Shown: one piece after another, positions 5,750 to 10,975 of the stretch
How the letters are laid out: the number at the start of each line of letters is the position of its first letter
Position numbering within the stretch: the stretch's first letter is position 1
NCBI GenBank assembly: GCA_035460965.1
Contig: DATHWB010000092.1
Coordinates: 1-10,975 of the forward strand
Reading direction: 5' to 3'
Origin: DATHWB01 sp035460965
GTDB taxonomy: Bacteria > Actinomycetota > Acidimicrobiia > Spongiisociales > ZC4RG35
Length of the DNA: 10,975 nucleotides
Made by a program: the position numbers and the translations under genes
The notes under the pieces: generated by a model
The model's input: only the letters and a program-made list of their open reading frames with translations
Told to the model about the DNA's origin: nothing
Databases searched by the model: none

Positions 5750-6771
5750 CCGGCGCCGTCACGCCCGGGTTCGTCTGCGCCCACCACCACATCTACTCGG
5801 CCCTCGCTCGCGGGATGCCCGCCCCACCGCAGACTCCCACTTCCTTCGGCGAGATCCTCGAGCAGATCTGGTGGCGGCTGGACACGGCCCTGGACCTCGA
5901 GATGATCGAGTGGTCGGCGAAGTTGGCGGCGCTGGAGGCCCTCGAGGTCGGCACCACCGCGATCGTCGATCACCACGAGAGCCCCAATGCCATCGAGGGC
6001 AGCCTGTCGGTTCTCGTCGATGCCGCCGCCGAGGTCGGCGTTCGGGTCCTTCCTGCGTATGGGATCACCGACCGCCACGGTCCGGATGGCGCCCGTCGCG
6101 GACTGGAGGAGAACCGGCGGTTCCTCAGCTCGGGCAATCGGGGGTGGGTGGGTCTGCACGCCGCCTTCACGTGCTCCGACGCCACCATCGCAGAGGCGGC
6201 CTCGCTCGCCGAGGACCTCGGCGTCGGCGTCCACGTCCATGTCCACGAAGGAGTCGAGGACGAAGGTGCGGCCGCCCGGCTCGCACCTCACACCTCCGAC
6301 GACTGGCTGCTGGCCCACTGTGTCCATCTCCCCAGCGATCACTCCCTGCTGGGCACGATCCTCCACAACCCGGCCTCCAACCTGAACAACGCCGTCGGGT
6401 ATGCCGATCCACGTCGATTCGACAACCCGGTGGCTCTCGGAACGGACGGGATCGGGGCGGACATGCTCGGCATCTTCCGTCTCGCCTACTACCTCCATCG
6501 GTCGGTGGACGTGACCGCCTCCCCCGACCGGGCGTGGTCGTGGCTGGAGACGGGATGGTCGCTGGTTCCGGAGGCGAGGCAGGATCGCGTCCTCTGGTCG
6601 TACGAGCCGATGGAGCCGTGGCACCTGGCATTCACCCCCGGCTTGCGTCCCCTCCAGATCGAGGTGGACGGGTCGGTCGTCTGGAACGGTGGAGAGCCGA
6701 CGAGGGTCGACGCCGGCGAGATCAGAGCGAAGGCTGCCGAACAGGCGGCCCGCCTCCACGCCCGATTGTGA
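5746..6771 (+). CDS. ssnA: SsnA-like amidohydrolase / aminohydrolase, short N-terminus
   Basis: A 341-residue metal-dependent amidohydrolase, clearly related to E. coli SsnA: WWRLDTALD, IVDHHESP, GSLSVLVDA, HNPASNLNNAVGY and ALGTDGIGADM. Metal or active-site residues appear intact: His13 and His15 (AHHHIY), His163/His165 and Glu168 (HVHVHEG), His191 (LLAHCVHL) and Asp234 (GTDGIG). The likely reaction is hydrolytic deamination or ring opening of a purine-derived heterocycle. The protein begins directly at TPGFVCAHHH, so the ~55-residue N-terminal beta-sandwich strands of SsnA are absent; the C-terminal part is also compact. The ATG overlaps the hydroxylase stop (ATGA), and I found no ATG or GTG start in this frame over the ~60 bases upstream that I read. 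The stop overlaps the ribosome binding site of the next gene. The family assignment is good; the exact substrate is unknown. Confidence 0.83.
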   Translation: MTGAVTPGFVCAHHHIYSALARGMPAPPQTPTSFGEILEQIWWRLDTALDLEMIEWSAKLAALEALEVGTTAIVDHHESPNAIEGSLSVLVDAAAEVGVRVLPAYGITDRHGPDGARRGLEENRRFLSSGNRGWVGLHAAFTCSDATIAEAASLAEDLGVGVHVHVHEGVEDEGAAARLAPHTSDDWLLAHCVHLPSDHSLLGTILHNPASNLNNAVGYADPRRFDNPVALGTDGIGADMLGIFRLAYYLHRSVDVTASPDRAWSWLETGWSLVPEARQDRVLWSYEPMEPWHLAFTPGLRPLQIEVDGSVVWNGGEPTRVDAGEIRAKAAEQAARLHARL

Positions 6772-6781
6772 GGAGTCGACG

Positions 6782-8545
6782 ATGAACGCCCCCCCACTCA
6801 CGCCCTTCCCGATGCACGTCCTGATGGGCCGGATCGCCCACGAGTGGGCAACGAGGAGCCGGATCTTCGATCTGCCGATCGCCCGCTTCTGGTCTCCCGA
6901 ACCGGATGTCGACCTGACGATGACGTTCCTGGGTCGCCCCGCCGCCACACCGCTCGGGCCGGCAGCCGGACCGCACTCGCAGATGGCTCAGAACATCGTG
7001 CTGGCGTGGCTCGGCGGGGCGCGCATGTTCGAGTTGAAGACCGTGCAGGTGCTCGACGATCTCGAGATCGGGCGGCCCTGCATCGACATGCAGACCATCG
7101 GCTACAACATCGAGTGGTCCCAGGAACTCAAGGTCCATCAGTCGCTGGAGGAGTACGTCAAGGCGTGGATGGCGATCGAGATGCTGCGTCGGTGGGAGCC
7201 GATCTCCGAGCACATCGGCGATGCCGGACCGCACGTCTTCGACATGAGCGTCGGCTACGACCTGGCAGGGATCTCGACCGAGAAGATCGGAGCGTTCATC
7301 GACGGTCTGATGGACGCCACCTCGGAGATCGATCGGCTGCGCCCGCACATTCCCGAGCCGTTCGTCGAGTGGCGGGACTTCGATTTTCCGTCCCGGATCG
7401 CCGACACGGTCACCCTCTCGACGTTCCATGGCTGCCCGCCCGAGGAGATCGAGGGCATCACGAAGCACCTGATGACCCGGCACGGTACCGACGTGGTCGT
7501 GAAGCTCAACCCGACACTGCTCGGCCACGCCCGGGTGCAGGAGATCGTGAACGACATGCTCGGGTACGACTTCGTGCAGCTCGATCCGAAGGCGTTCGAC
7601 GACGACCTGCAGTTCGATCGAGGCATCGAACTCATCGGGGAGTTGCGGGAATTCGCGGCTGCGAACGGCCGGCGCTTCGGGATGAAACTGACGAACACGC
7701 TGGTCGTGAGGAATCACAAGGGGTTCATGCCGGACGACCCCATGTACCTGTCTGGGCCTCCACTGCACGTGTTGGCCATGACCTTGCTCGACCGACTGTC
7801 GGCCAGTCTTCCGGGAGTGCTGCAGCCGGATGGGGGAGACGTTCAGGTCTCCTTCTCGGCTGGTGTGACCCGCGACAACGTCTCGGAGACCGTGGGGGTC
7901 GGGGTCGCCCCTGCGACGATCTGTTCGGACCTCCTCAAGCCGGGCGGGTACGGGCGGTTGGCGCCGATGCTCAAACGCCTGGCCGACGACATGCGCACCG
8001 CCGGTGCAACGAATCTCGATGAGTGGAGGGCGCATGCCACCACGGCCGCCGTCCGCGGCGGGTTCCGCGGTGCGGCGCAGCATCACGTGACCCGCATGCT
8101 GGCGGGCGACGAGAACCAGACCTACCACCGGGAGGCGAACGAGAAGCTACCGCGGGAGGTCGATCACACCCTGGAGATGTGGGGGTGCGTGGCATGCAAC
8201 TTCTGTGTGACGGTGTGTCCGAACGATGCCTTCTTCCGCCTCCCCACACCCGAGGACAGCGGGTTGGACGGCCGCCAGCAGTACCTGGTGCTCACCGAAC
8301 TGTGCAACGAGTGCGGGAACTGCATGGTGTTCTGTCCCGAGGACGGCGACCCGGCGATCGTCAAGCCGCGCCTGTTCATCGACCGGGAGCGGTTCGACCT
8401 CGTGGAGGGCCAGGCCTTCTTCCTCGATCGAACCGACGGGGAGCTGAGGATCGAGCCGAAGTCCGGATGGGAGTCGGAGGTGCCGATGCTCCGGACGCTG
8501 CTCACAGCGGAGGAAGGCCTCCCGATCCGGGTCTCAGACCTCTGA
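6782..8545 (+). CDS. ygfK: YgfK-like oxidoreductase: DHOD/DPD-like barrel plus two [4Fe-4S] ferredoxin motifs, no NAD(P)H/FAD domain
   Basis: A 587-residue protein matching both ends of E. coli YgfK. The N-terminal ~400 residues are a dihydroorotate/dihydropyrimidine-dehydrogenase-like barrel (ATPLGPAAGPHSQMAQNIV, FELKTVQ, FDMSVGYDLAGI, TLSTFHGCPPEEIE, VVKLNPTLLG, MKLTNTL, SDLLKPGGYGRL). The C-terminus carries two [4Fe-4S] motifs: Cys469/472/475/479 and Cys508/511/514/518 (CNECGNCMVFCP). The ~1,030-residue E. coli protein has a glutamate-synthase-like NAD(P)H/FAD domain between these parts; it is absent here, so electrons probably come from a partner protein or ferredoxin. Older annotation calls YgfK a 'selenate reductase subunit', but later work ties it to urate breakdown, so a reductive step on a purine-like ring is more likely. 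AGGAG at 6771-6775 sits seven bases before the ATG. The 3' end overlaps the convergent MFS gene by 12 bp. Confidence 0.83.
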   Translation: MNAPPLTPFPMHVLMGRIAHEWATRSRIFDLPIARFWSPEPDVDLTMTFLGRPAATPLGPAAGPHSQMAQNIVLAWLGGARMFELKTVQVLDDLEIGRPCIDMQTIGYNIEWSQELKVHQSLEEYVKAWMAIEMLRRWEPISEHIGDAGPHVFDMSVGYDLAGISTEKIGAFIDGLMDATSEIDRLRPHIPEPFVEWRDFDFPSRIADTVTLSTFHGCPPEEIEGITKHLMTRHGTDVVVKLNPTLLGHARVQEIVNDMLGYDFVQLDPKAFDDDLQFDRGIELIGELREFAAANGRRFGMKLTNTLVVRNHKGFMPDDPMYLSGPPLHVLAMTLLDRLSASLPGVLQPDGGDVQVSFSAGVTRDNVSETVGVGVAPATICSDLLKPGGYGRLAPMLKRLADDMRTAGATNLDEWRAHATTAAVRGGFRGAAQHHVTRMLAGDENQTYHREANEKLPREVDHTLEMWGCVACNFCVTVCPNDAFFRLPTPEDSGLDGRQQYLVLTELCNECGNCMVFCPEDGDPAIVKPRLFIDRERFDLVEGQAFFLDRTDGELRIEPKSGWESEVPMLRTLLTAEEGLPIRVSDL

Positions 8546-9706
8546 GCCTGCCGCGAGCAGCGGCGCGACCGACCGACGCAGGGCAGCGGTCAGCCCCAGC
8601 GCCGCCAGGGTGAGCGCCGTGAGGACCGGGGTGAAGCCGACGCCGGCGGCCAGGGTGGACACCACCACGGGTGTCGTCATTCCGACGTAGGCGACGACGT
8701 AGAACGTGCCGGCGAGGGCACCGCGCGTGGCTGGGTCCGTGACGAGGTCGATCTGGCGCAGACCTGCCGTCATGCCCACACCCGATGCCACCCCGAGCAG
8801 CAGCGCGGACGGGAGCAGCAGACCCCACCAGCCGGTGGCGAAGGCGACCGTGCCCAGCGCGGTGCCGGCGCCGCCCAGTCCGCTTCCCAGCGGTGCCGCC
8901 CTCCACGGGCCAAGCCGACCGACCAGGGTGCGGGAGTAGAGCGTGCCGCTGGTGGCGGTGAGGGCCACGATCCCGGTGACGAACAGGTCGATCCCCGGCA
9001 TGTACTGACGCAGGAGGACCGGGAACAGGCCGAACGCCACCGCGGGGAATGTGAACACGGCCAGTGCGGTGGGGAGCACCACCCGCAGGATGGTCGTCCG
9101 GGCGCGTAGCGGGATTCCCAGGTCGGGTTTGACGCGGCTGGTCCGATCGGCGACGACGGTCTCCGGCGACCGGGCCACGAGCACCACGGCCACCACCACC
9201 ATCGCGATGTGGATGAGGTAGGGCACGACGTGGGGAGCCGGCCCCCACTGCCCGAGCGCTCCGGACACGAACGGACTCAGGCCGAACCCGGCGTACAGAG
9301 CGGTCGACGTGAGCTTGGCGGCGGCCAGGGGACTGCCACCGGCCTTCAACTCCTGGATCCAGGCGCTCATCCCGGCGAACACCACGCCGGAGACGATGCC
9401 GAGCAGCACCCGCCCGCCGTAGAGGAGCCACAGGGTGTCGGCTCCGAAGATCATGAGGATCGAAGCCACGCCGGACAGCACCACGAATGGAAGGGTCGTC
9501 CGCCGACGACCCCGCAGGTCGGAGGCGGGGCCGCCGAGCAGCAGGGCGGGGATCAGTCCGACCGGATAGGCGGCGAACAGGGCGGTGACGGTCCACGCCG
9601 AGAGGTCGAGCCGATCCTGATAGAGCAGCAGCAGGGGAGTGGACACGTTGGTCCCGTACGCGACCGCGAAGAGGGCGGCGACAAGTCTTCGTCGGTCGGT
9701 CTGCAC
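8534..9706 (-). CDS. Major facilitator superfamily transporter
   Basis: A 390-residue, strongly hydrophobic membrane protein with about 12 predicted transmembrane segments. The MFS loop 2-3 signature is present near residues 60-70 (GGPASDLRGRRR), and the halves are joined by a polar linker near 185-205 (RSPETVVADRTSRVKPD). The C-terminus ends in RRSVAPLLAAGSEV. The start is a GTG at 9706 with no ribosome binding site; a -10-like TAGCGT ends seven bases upstream, so the message may be leaderless. The substrate is unknown; drug or metabolite efflux is typical of this size class. It is transcribed toward the purine-type cluster and overlaps the end of ygfK by 12 bp. It could export or import a related compound, but the orientation gives no support for a shared operon. 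Confidence 0.85.
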   Translation of the reverse strand: MQTDRRRLVAALFAVAYGTNVSTPLLLLYQDRLDLSAWTVTALFAAYPVGLIPALLLGGPASDLRGRRRTTLPFVVLSGVASILMIFGADTLWLLYGGRVLLGIVSGVVFAGMSAWIQELKAGGSPLAAAKLTSTALYAGFGLSPFVSGALGQWGPAPHVVPYLIHIAMVVVAVVLVARSPETVVADRTSRVKPDLGIPLRARTTILRVVLPTALAVFTFPAVAFGLFPVLLRQYMPGIDLFVTGIVALTATSGTLYSRTLVGRLGPWRAAPLGSGLGGAGTALGTVAFATGWWGLLLPSALLLGVASGVGMTAGLRQIDLVTDPATRGALAGTFYVVAYVGMTTPVVVSTLAAGVGFTPVLTALTLAALGLTAALRRSVAPLLAAGSEV

Positions 9707-9712
9707 GGCCGC

Positions 9713-9718
9713 ACGCTA
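9713..9718 (-). promoter_or_regulatory. Candidate -10 element for leaderless MFS transcript
   Basis: On the minus strand, GATAGCGT includes TAGCGT (9718-9713), fitting TAnnnT. Seven bases downstream is position 9706, the first base of the GTG start codon, which is the geometry of a leaderless actinobacterial mRNA. No good -35 is seen, so this is tentative. Confidence 0.35.
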
Positions 9719-9747
9719 TCCGGAAGGAGCCGGAGATCGTGTTCCCT

Positions 9748-9776
9748 TTTGACGTTCCATGCGGGATTCGTATACT
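9748..9776 (+). promoter_or_regulatory. Promoter of the str operon (rpsL-rpsG-fusA)
   Basis: TTTGAC (9748-9753), or TTGACG one base on, is followed after 17 or 16 bases by TATACT (9771-9776). This is the best sigma-70-type promoter in the window. Transcription would start near 9783, giving an rpsL leader of about 195 bases. It is divergent from the MFS gene. Confidence 0.7.
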
Positions 9777-9856
9777 TCCGGCTCGTGGTCTTCGTACCCA
9801 ACTCGGTGCGCGCCTTCGTGTGTGTGCCGTCCCCTCGAGTCTGAAGGGCTCTCCGG

Positions 9857-9899
9857 TCTGACCTGAACCGGGGATCCATGCCCTGGGCCCGGGGTCAGA
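9857..9899 (+). promoter_or_regulatory. Structured rpsL leader: nested hairpin
   Basis: TCTGACC (9857-9863) pairs with GGTCAGA (9893-9899). Directly inside, CCGGG (9868-9872) pairs with CCCGG (9888-9892), with TGAA bulged on the 5' side. There is no following U-run, so it is not a simple terminator. It lies about 80 bases before the rpsL start in untranslated sequence and may serve in ribosomal-protein feedback, processing or stability. The function is not known. Confidence 0.45.
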
Positions 9900-9923
9900 A
9901 TGAACCAGGTCGGTGTCCGACGA

Positions 9924-9946
9924 CTCGAATCCTCACCGATTCGGAG
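9924..9946 (+). promoter_or_regulatory. Second hairpin in the rpsL leader
   Basis: CGAATC (9926-9931) and GATTCG (9938-9943) form a six-pair stem around CTCACC, extendable by a U-G and a C-G pair. It lies ~36 bases upstream of the rpsL start and, with the nested hairpin before it, makes the leader a candidate regulatory RNA. Confidence 0.35.
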
Positions 9947-9979
9947 CGCCGTGCGCCGGTCGCCCGCGTAAGGAGAAAC

Positions 9980-10351
9980 ATGCCGACGATCGAGCAGCTC
10001 GTCCGCGATGGCAGGCAGAAGAAGAAGAAGAAGAACAAGACTGCTGGTCTGGCCGGTGCGCCTCAGCGTCGTGGTGTCTGCACTCGCGTCTACACGGTGA
10101 CTCCGAAGAAGCCGAACTCGGCGCTTCGGAAGGTCTGCCGCGTGCGGCTCTCGTCCGGTGTCGAAGTGACCGCCTACATCCCGGGTGAAGGTCACAACCT
10201 CCAGGAGCACTCCATCGTGCTCGTCCGTGGCGGTCGCGTGCGCGACCTCCCCGGCGTCCGCTACAAGGTCATCCGCGGCACGCTCGACGCCTCCGGGGTG
10301 TCGAAGCGGAAGCAGTCCCGATCCCGCTACGGCGCCAAGAAGGAGAGCTGA
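9980..10351 (+). CDS. rpsL: 30S ribosomal protein S12
   Basis: A 123-residue S12, part of the decoding centre of the small ribosomal subunit. The family core is unmistakable: PQRRGVCTRVYTVTPKKPNSALRK, VEVTAYIPGEGHNLQEHS and LVRGGRVRDLPGVRY, ending SRYGAKKES. The ATG at 9980 follows AAGGAG at a short distance, and the product begins MPTIEQLVRDGR, as in other actinobacteria. A frame opening upstream at 9878 is non-coding leader. Lys43 is wild type, but residue 88 is Arg (codon CGC at 10241-10243) where M. tuberculosis and E. coli have Lys. A basic run (residues 14-20, KKKKKNK) comes from an AAG repeat. The stop codon and the rpsG start are one base apart. Confidence 0.98.
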   Translation: MPTIEQLVRDGRQKKKKKNKTAGLAGAPQRRGVCTRVYTVTPKKPNSALRKVCRVRLSSGVEVTAYIPGEGHNLQEHSIVLVRGGRVRDLPGVRYKVIRGTLDASGVSKRKQSRSRYGAKKES

Positions 10352-10352
10352 G

Positions 10353-10820
10353 ATGCGGCGTGCCCCAGCCCAGAAGCGCACCATCGCGCCGGATCCCGTC
10401 TTCCGTTCGGTCCTCGTCAGCCAGGTGATCAACAAGGTCCTGCTGAAGGGCAAGAAGGAGACTGCCCGCACGATCGTCTACGACGCACTCGAGCTGATCG
10501 AGCGTCGTGCCAACCAGGATCCCGTCAACGTCCTGAAGCGGGCGGTCGACAACCTCCGTCCGCAGCTCGAGGTCCGCTCGCGTCGGGTGGGGGGTTCGTC
10601 GTACCAGGTGCCGATCGAGGTGTCGCCCCGCCGCTCGAACACGCTGGCCATCCGTTGGCTCGTGAGCTTCGCCCGTCGCCGTCGTGAACCCACGATGTCC
10701 GCCCGGCTCGCCAACGAGATCCTCGACGCCTCCAACAACACCGGGGCGGCGATGAAGCGCAAGGAAGACGTCCACAAGATGGCGGAATCGAACAAGGCCT
10801 TCGCCCACTACCGCTGGTAG
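10353..10820 (+). CDS. rpsG: 30S ribosomal protein S7
   Basis: A 155-residue S7, the primary binder of the 3' major domain of 16S rRNA and assembly starter of the small-subunit head. The length is normal. Typical blocks are MRRAPAQKR, DPVFRSVLVSQVINK, QDPVNVLKRAVDNLRPQLEVRSRRVGG, SYQVPIEV and IRWLVSFARRR, ending MAESNKAFAHYRW. The ATG at 10353 comes right after the rpsL stop, and AAGGAG inside the last rpsL codons gives the ribosome binding site, so translation is coupled. In E. coli S7 represses translation through the rpsL-rpsG junction; here the junction is too short for that structure. Confidence 0.98.
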   Translation: MRRAPAQKRTIAPDPVFRSVLVSQVINKVLLKGKKETARTIVYDALELIERRANQDPVNVLKRAVDNLRPQLEVRSRRVGGSSYQVPIEVSPRRSNTLAIRWLVSFARRRREPTMSARLANEILDASNNTGAAMKRKEDVHKMAESNKAFAHYRW

Positions 10821-10828
10821 GGGTGGCC

Positions 10829-10853
10829 GCCGCTGCCTTCGGGTGCAAGCGGC
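10829..10853 (+). promoter_or_regulatory. UUCG-loop hairpin in the rpsG-fusA spacer
   Basis: GCCGCT (10829-10834) pairs with AGCGGC (10848-10853). Inside, GCC and GGT close a TTCG tetraloop, with GCA bulged on the 3' side. No T-run follows, so full termination is unlikely. It occupies a 75-base spacer and could mark RNA processing or tune expression between rpsG and fusA. Confidence 0.5.
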
Positions 10854-10895
10854 GAAAGACTCCTGACAAGTCCATAACGACCGGAGATAGAGGAA

Positions 10896-10975
10896 ATGAG
10901 CAACGGAAACGACGCGCTGTCGCACCTTCGTACGGTGCCGCTCAGCCGTACCCGCAACATCGGGATCATGGCGCA
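10896..10975 (+). CDS. fusA: Elongation factor G, N-terminus only
   Basis: The reading frame starts at ATG 10896 and runs off the window after 26 codons. The product begins MSNGNDALSHLRTVPLSRTR and continues NIGIMA, the strand leading to the first GTP-binding loop (RNIGIMAHIDAGKTT in the family). The short N-terminal extension before RNIGIMA is normal. GGAG and AGGA lie just upstream. The position after rpsL and rpsG is the classical str operon order, which makes the assignment secure despite the short piece. Confidence 0.93.
   Translation, partial: MSNGNDALSHLRTVPLSRTRNIGIMA

Noticed and set aside
5614..8128. Long minus-strand open frames opposite ssnA and ygfK
   Set aside because: They are complement shadows of clearly recognisable plus-strand proteins; no motifs or ribosome binding sites.
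6782..8545. Selenate reductase assignment for the YgfK homologue
   Set aside because: That name comes from old annotation; the barrel is dihydropyrimidine-dehydrogenase-like and the neighbours point to purine-type catabolism.
10019..10039. AAG trinucleotide run as a microsatellite of interest
   Set aside because: It encodes the basic N-terminal stretch of S12 in frame; a short run, with low complexity expected for ribosomal proteins.
1..10975. CRISPR arrays, tRNA or rRNA genes
   Set aside because: No regularly spaced repeats and no tRNA- or rRNA-like sequence were recognised on reading either strand.

Overview
The window is GC-rich, with G or C at most third codon positions and frequent GTG starts. 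The rpsL-rpsG-fusA block and the AbiEi-like/DUF559 protein resemble actinobacterial versions, so I infer an actinomycete, possibly of class Acidimicrobiia. The class is a guess; there is no rRNA here to settle it.

Layout. (1) Positions 1-1178, minus strand: a partial gene for a YkoF/MTH1187-like thiamine-binding-fold protein, overlapped by a nitrilase-superfamily carbamoyl-amide hydrolase. (2) About 1229-2339: a compact element with 49-bp inverted repeats (46/49 identical) and a 17-bp direct repeat on its outer sides. It carries one gene, an AbiEi-like winged-helix plus DUF559 (Vsr-like) nuclease. It lies between two divergent catabolic operons and appears to have split their shared promoter. 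(3) Positions 2370-8545, plus strand: four tightly coupled genes, namely an N-carbamoyl-D-amino-acid hydrolase homologue, a fused 2Fe-2S/molybdopterin xanthine-dehydrogenase-type hydroxylase, an SsnA-like amidohydrolase and a YgfK-like iron-sulfur oxidoreductase. (4) Positions 8534-9706, minus strand: an MFS transporter whose 3' end overlaps ygfK tail to tail. (5) About 9749 to the end: the str operon, with a good promoter, a structured leader, rpsL, rpsG, a UUCG-loop hairpin and the start of fusA.

How the genes may work together. The Mo-hydroxylase/ssnA/ygfK trio is the core of the 'selenium-dependent molybdenum hydroxylase' cluster known from E. coli and clostridia and linked to purine/urate breakdown. 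Here it sits beside two C-N hydrolases of the carbamoylase type, suggesting ring opening followed by hydrolysis of carbamoyl intermediates rather than carbamoyl transfer. Three core proteins look shortened: the hydroxylase lacks a conserved segment near its C-terminus, the SsnA homologue lacks its N-terminal beta-sandwich part, and the YgfK homologue lacks the central NAD(P)H/FAD domain.

The strongest candidate for something undescribed is the inverted-repeat element, in which a presumed antitoxin/nuclease gene is the only cargo and no transposase is visible. Ribosomal protein S12 also has Arg at position 88, matching the K88R streptomycin-resistance substitution known in Mycobacterium tuberculosis.
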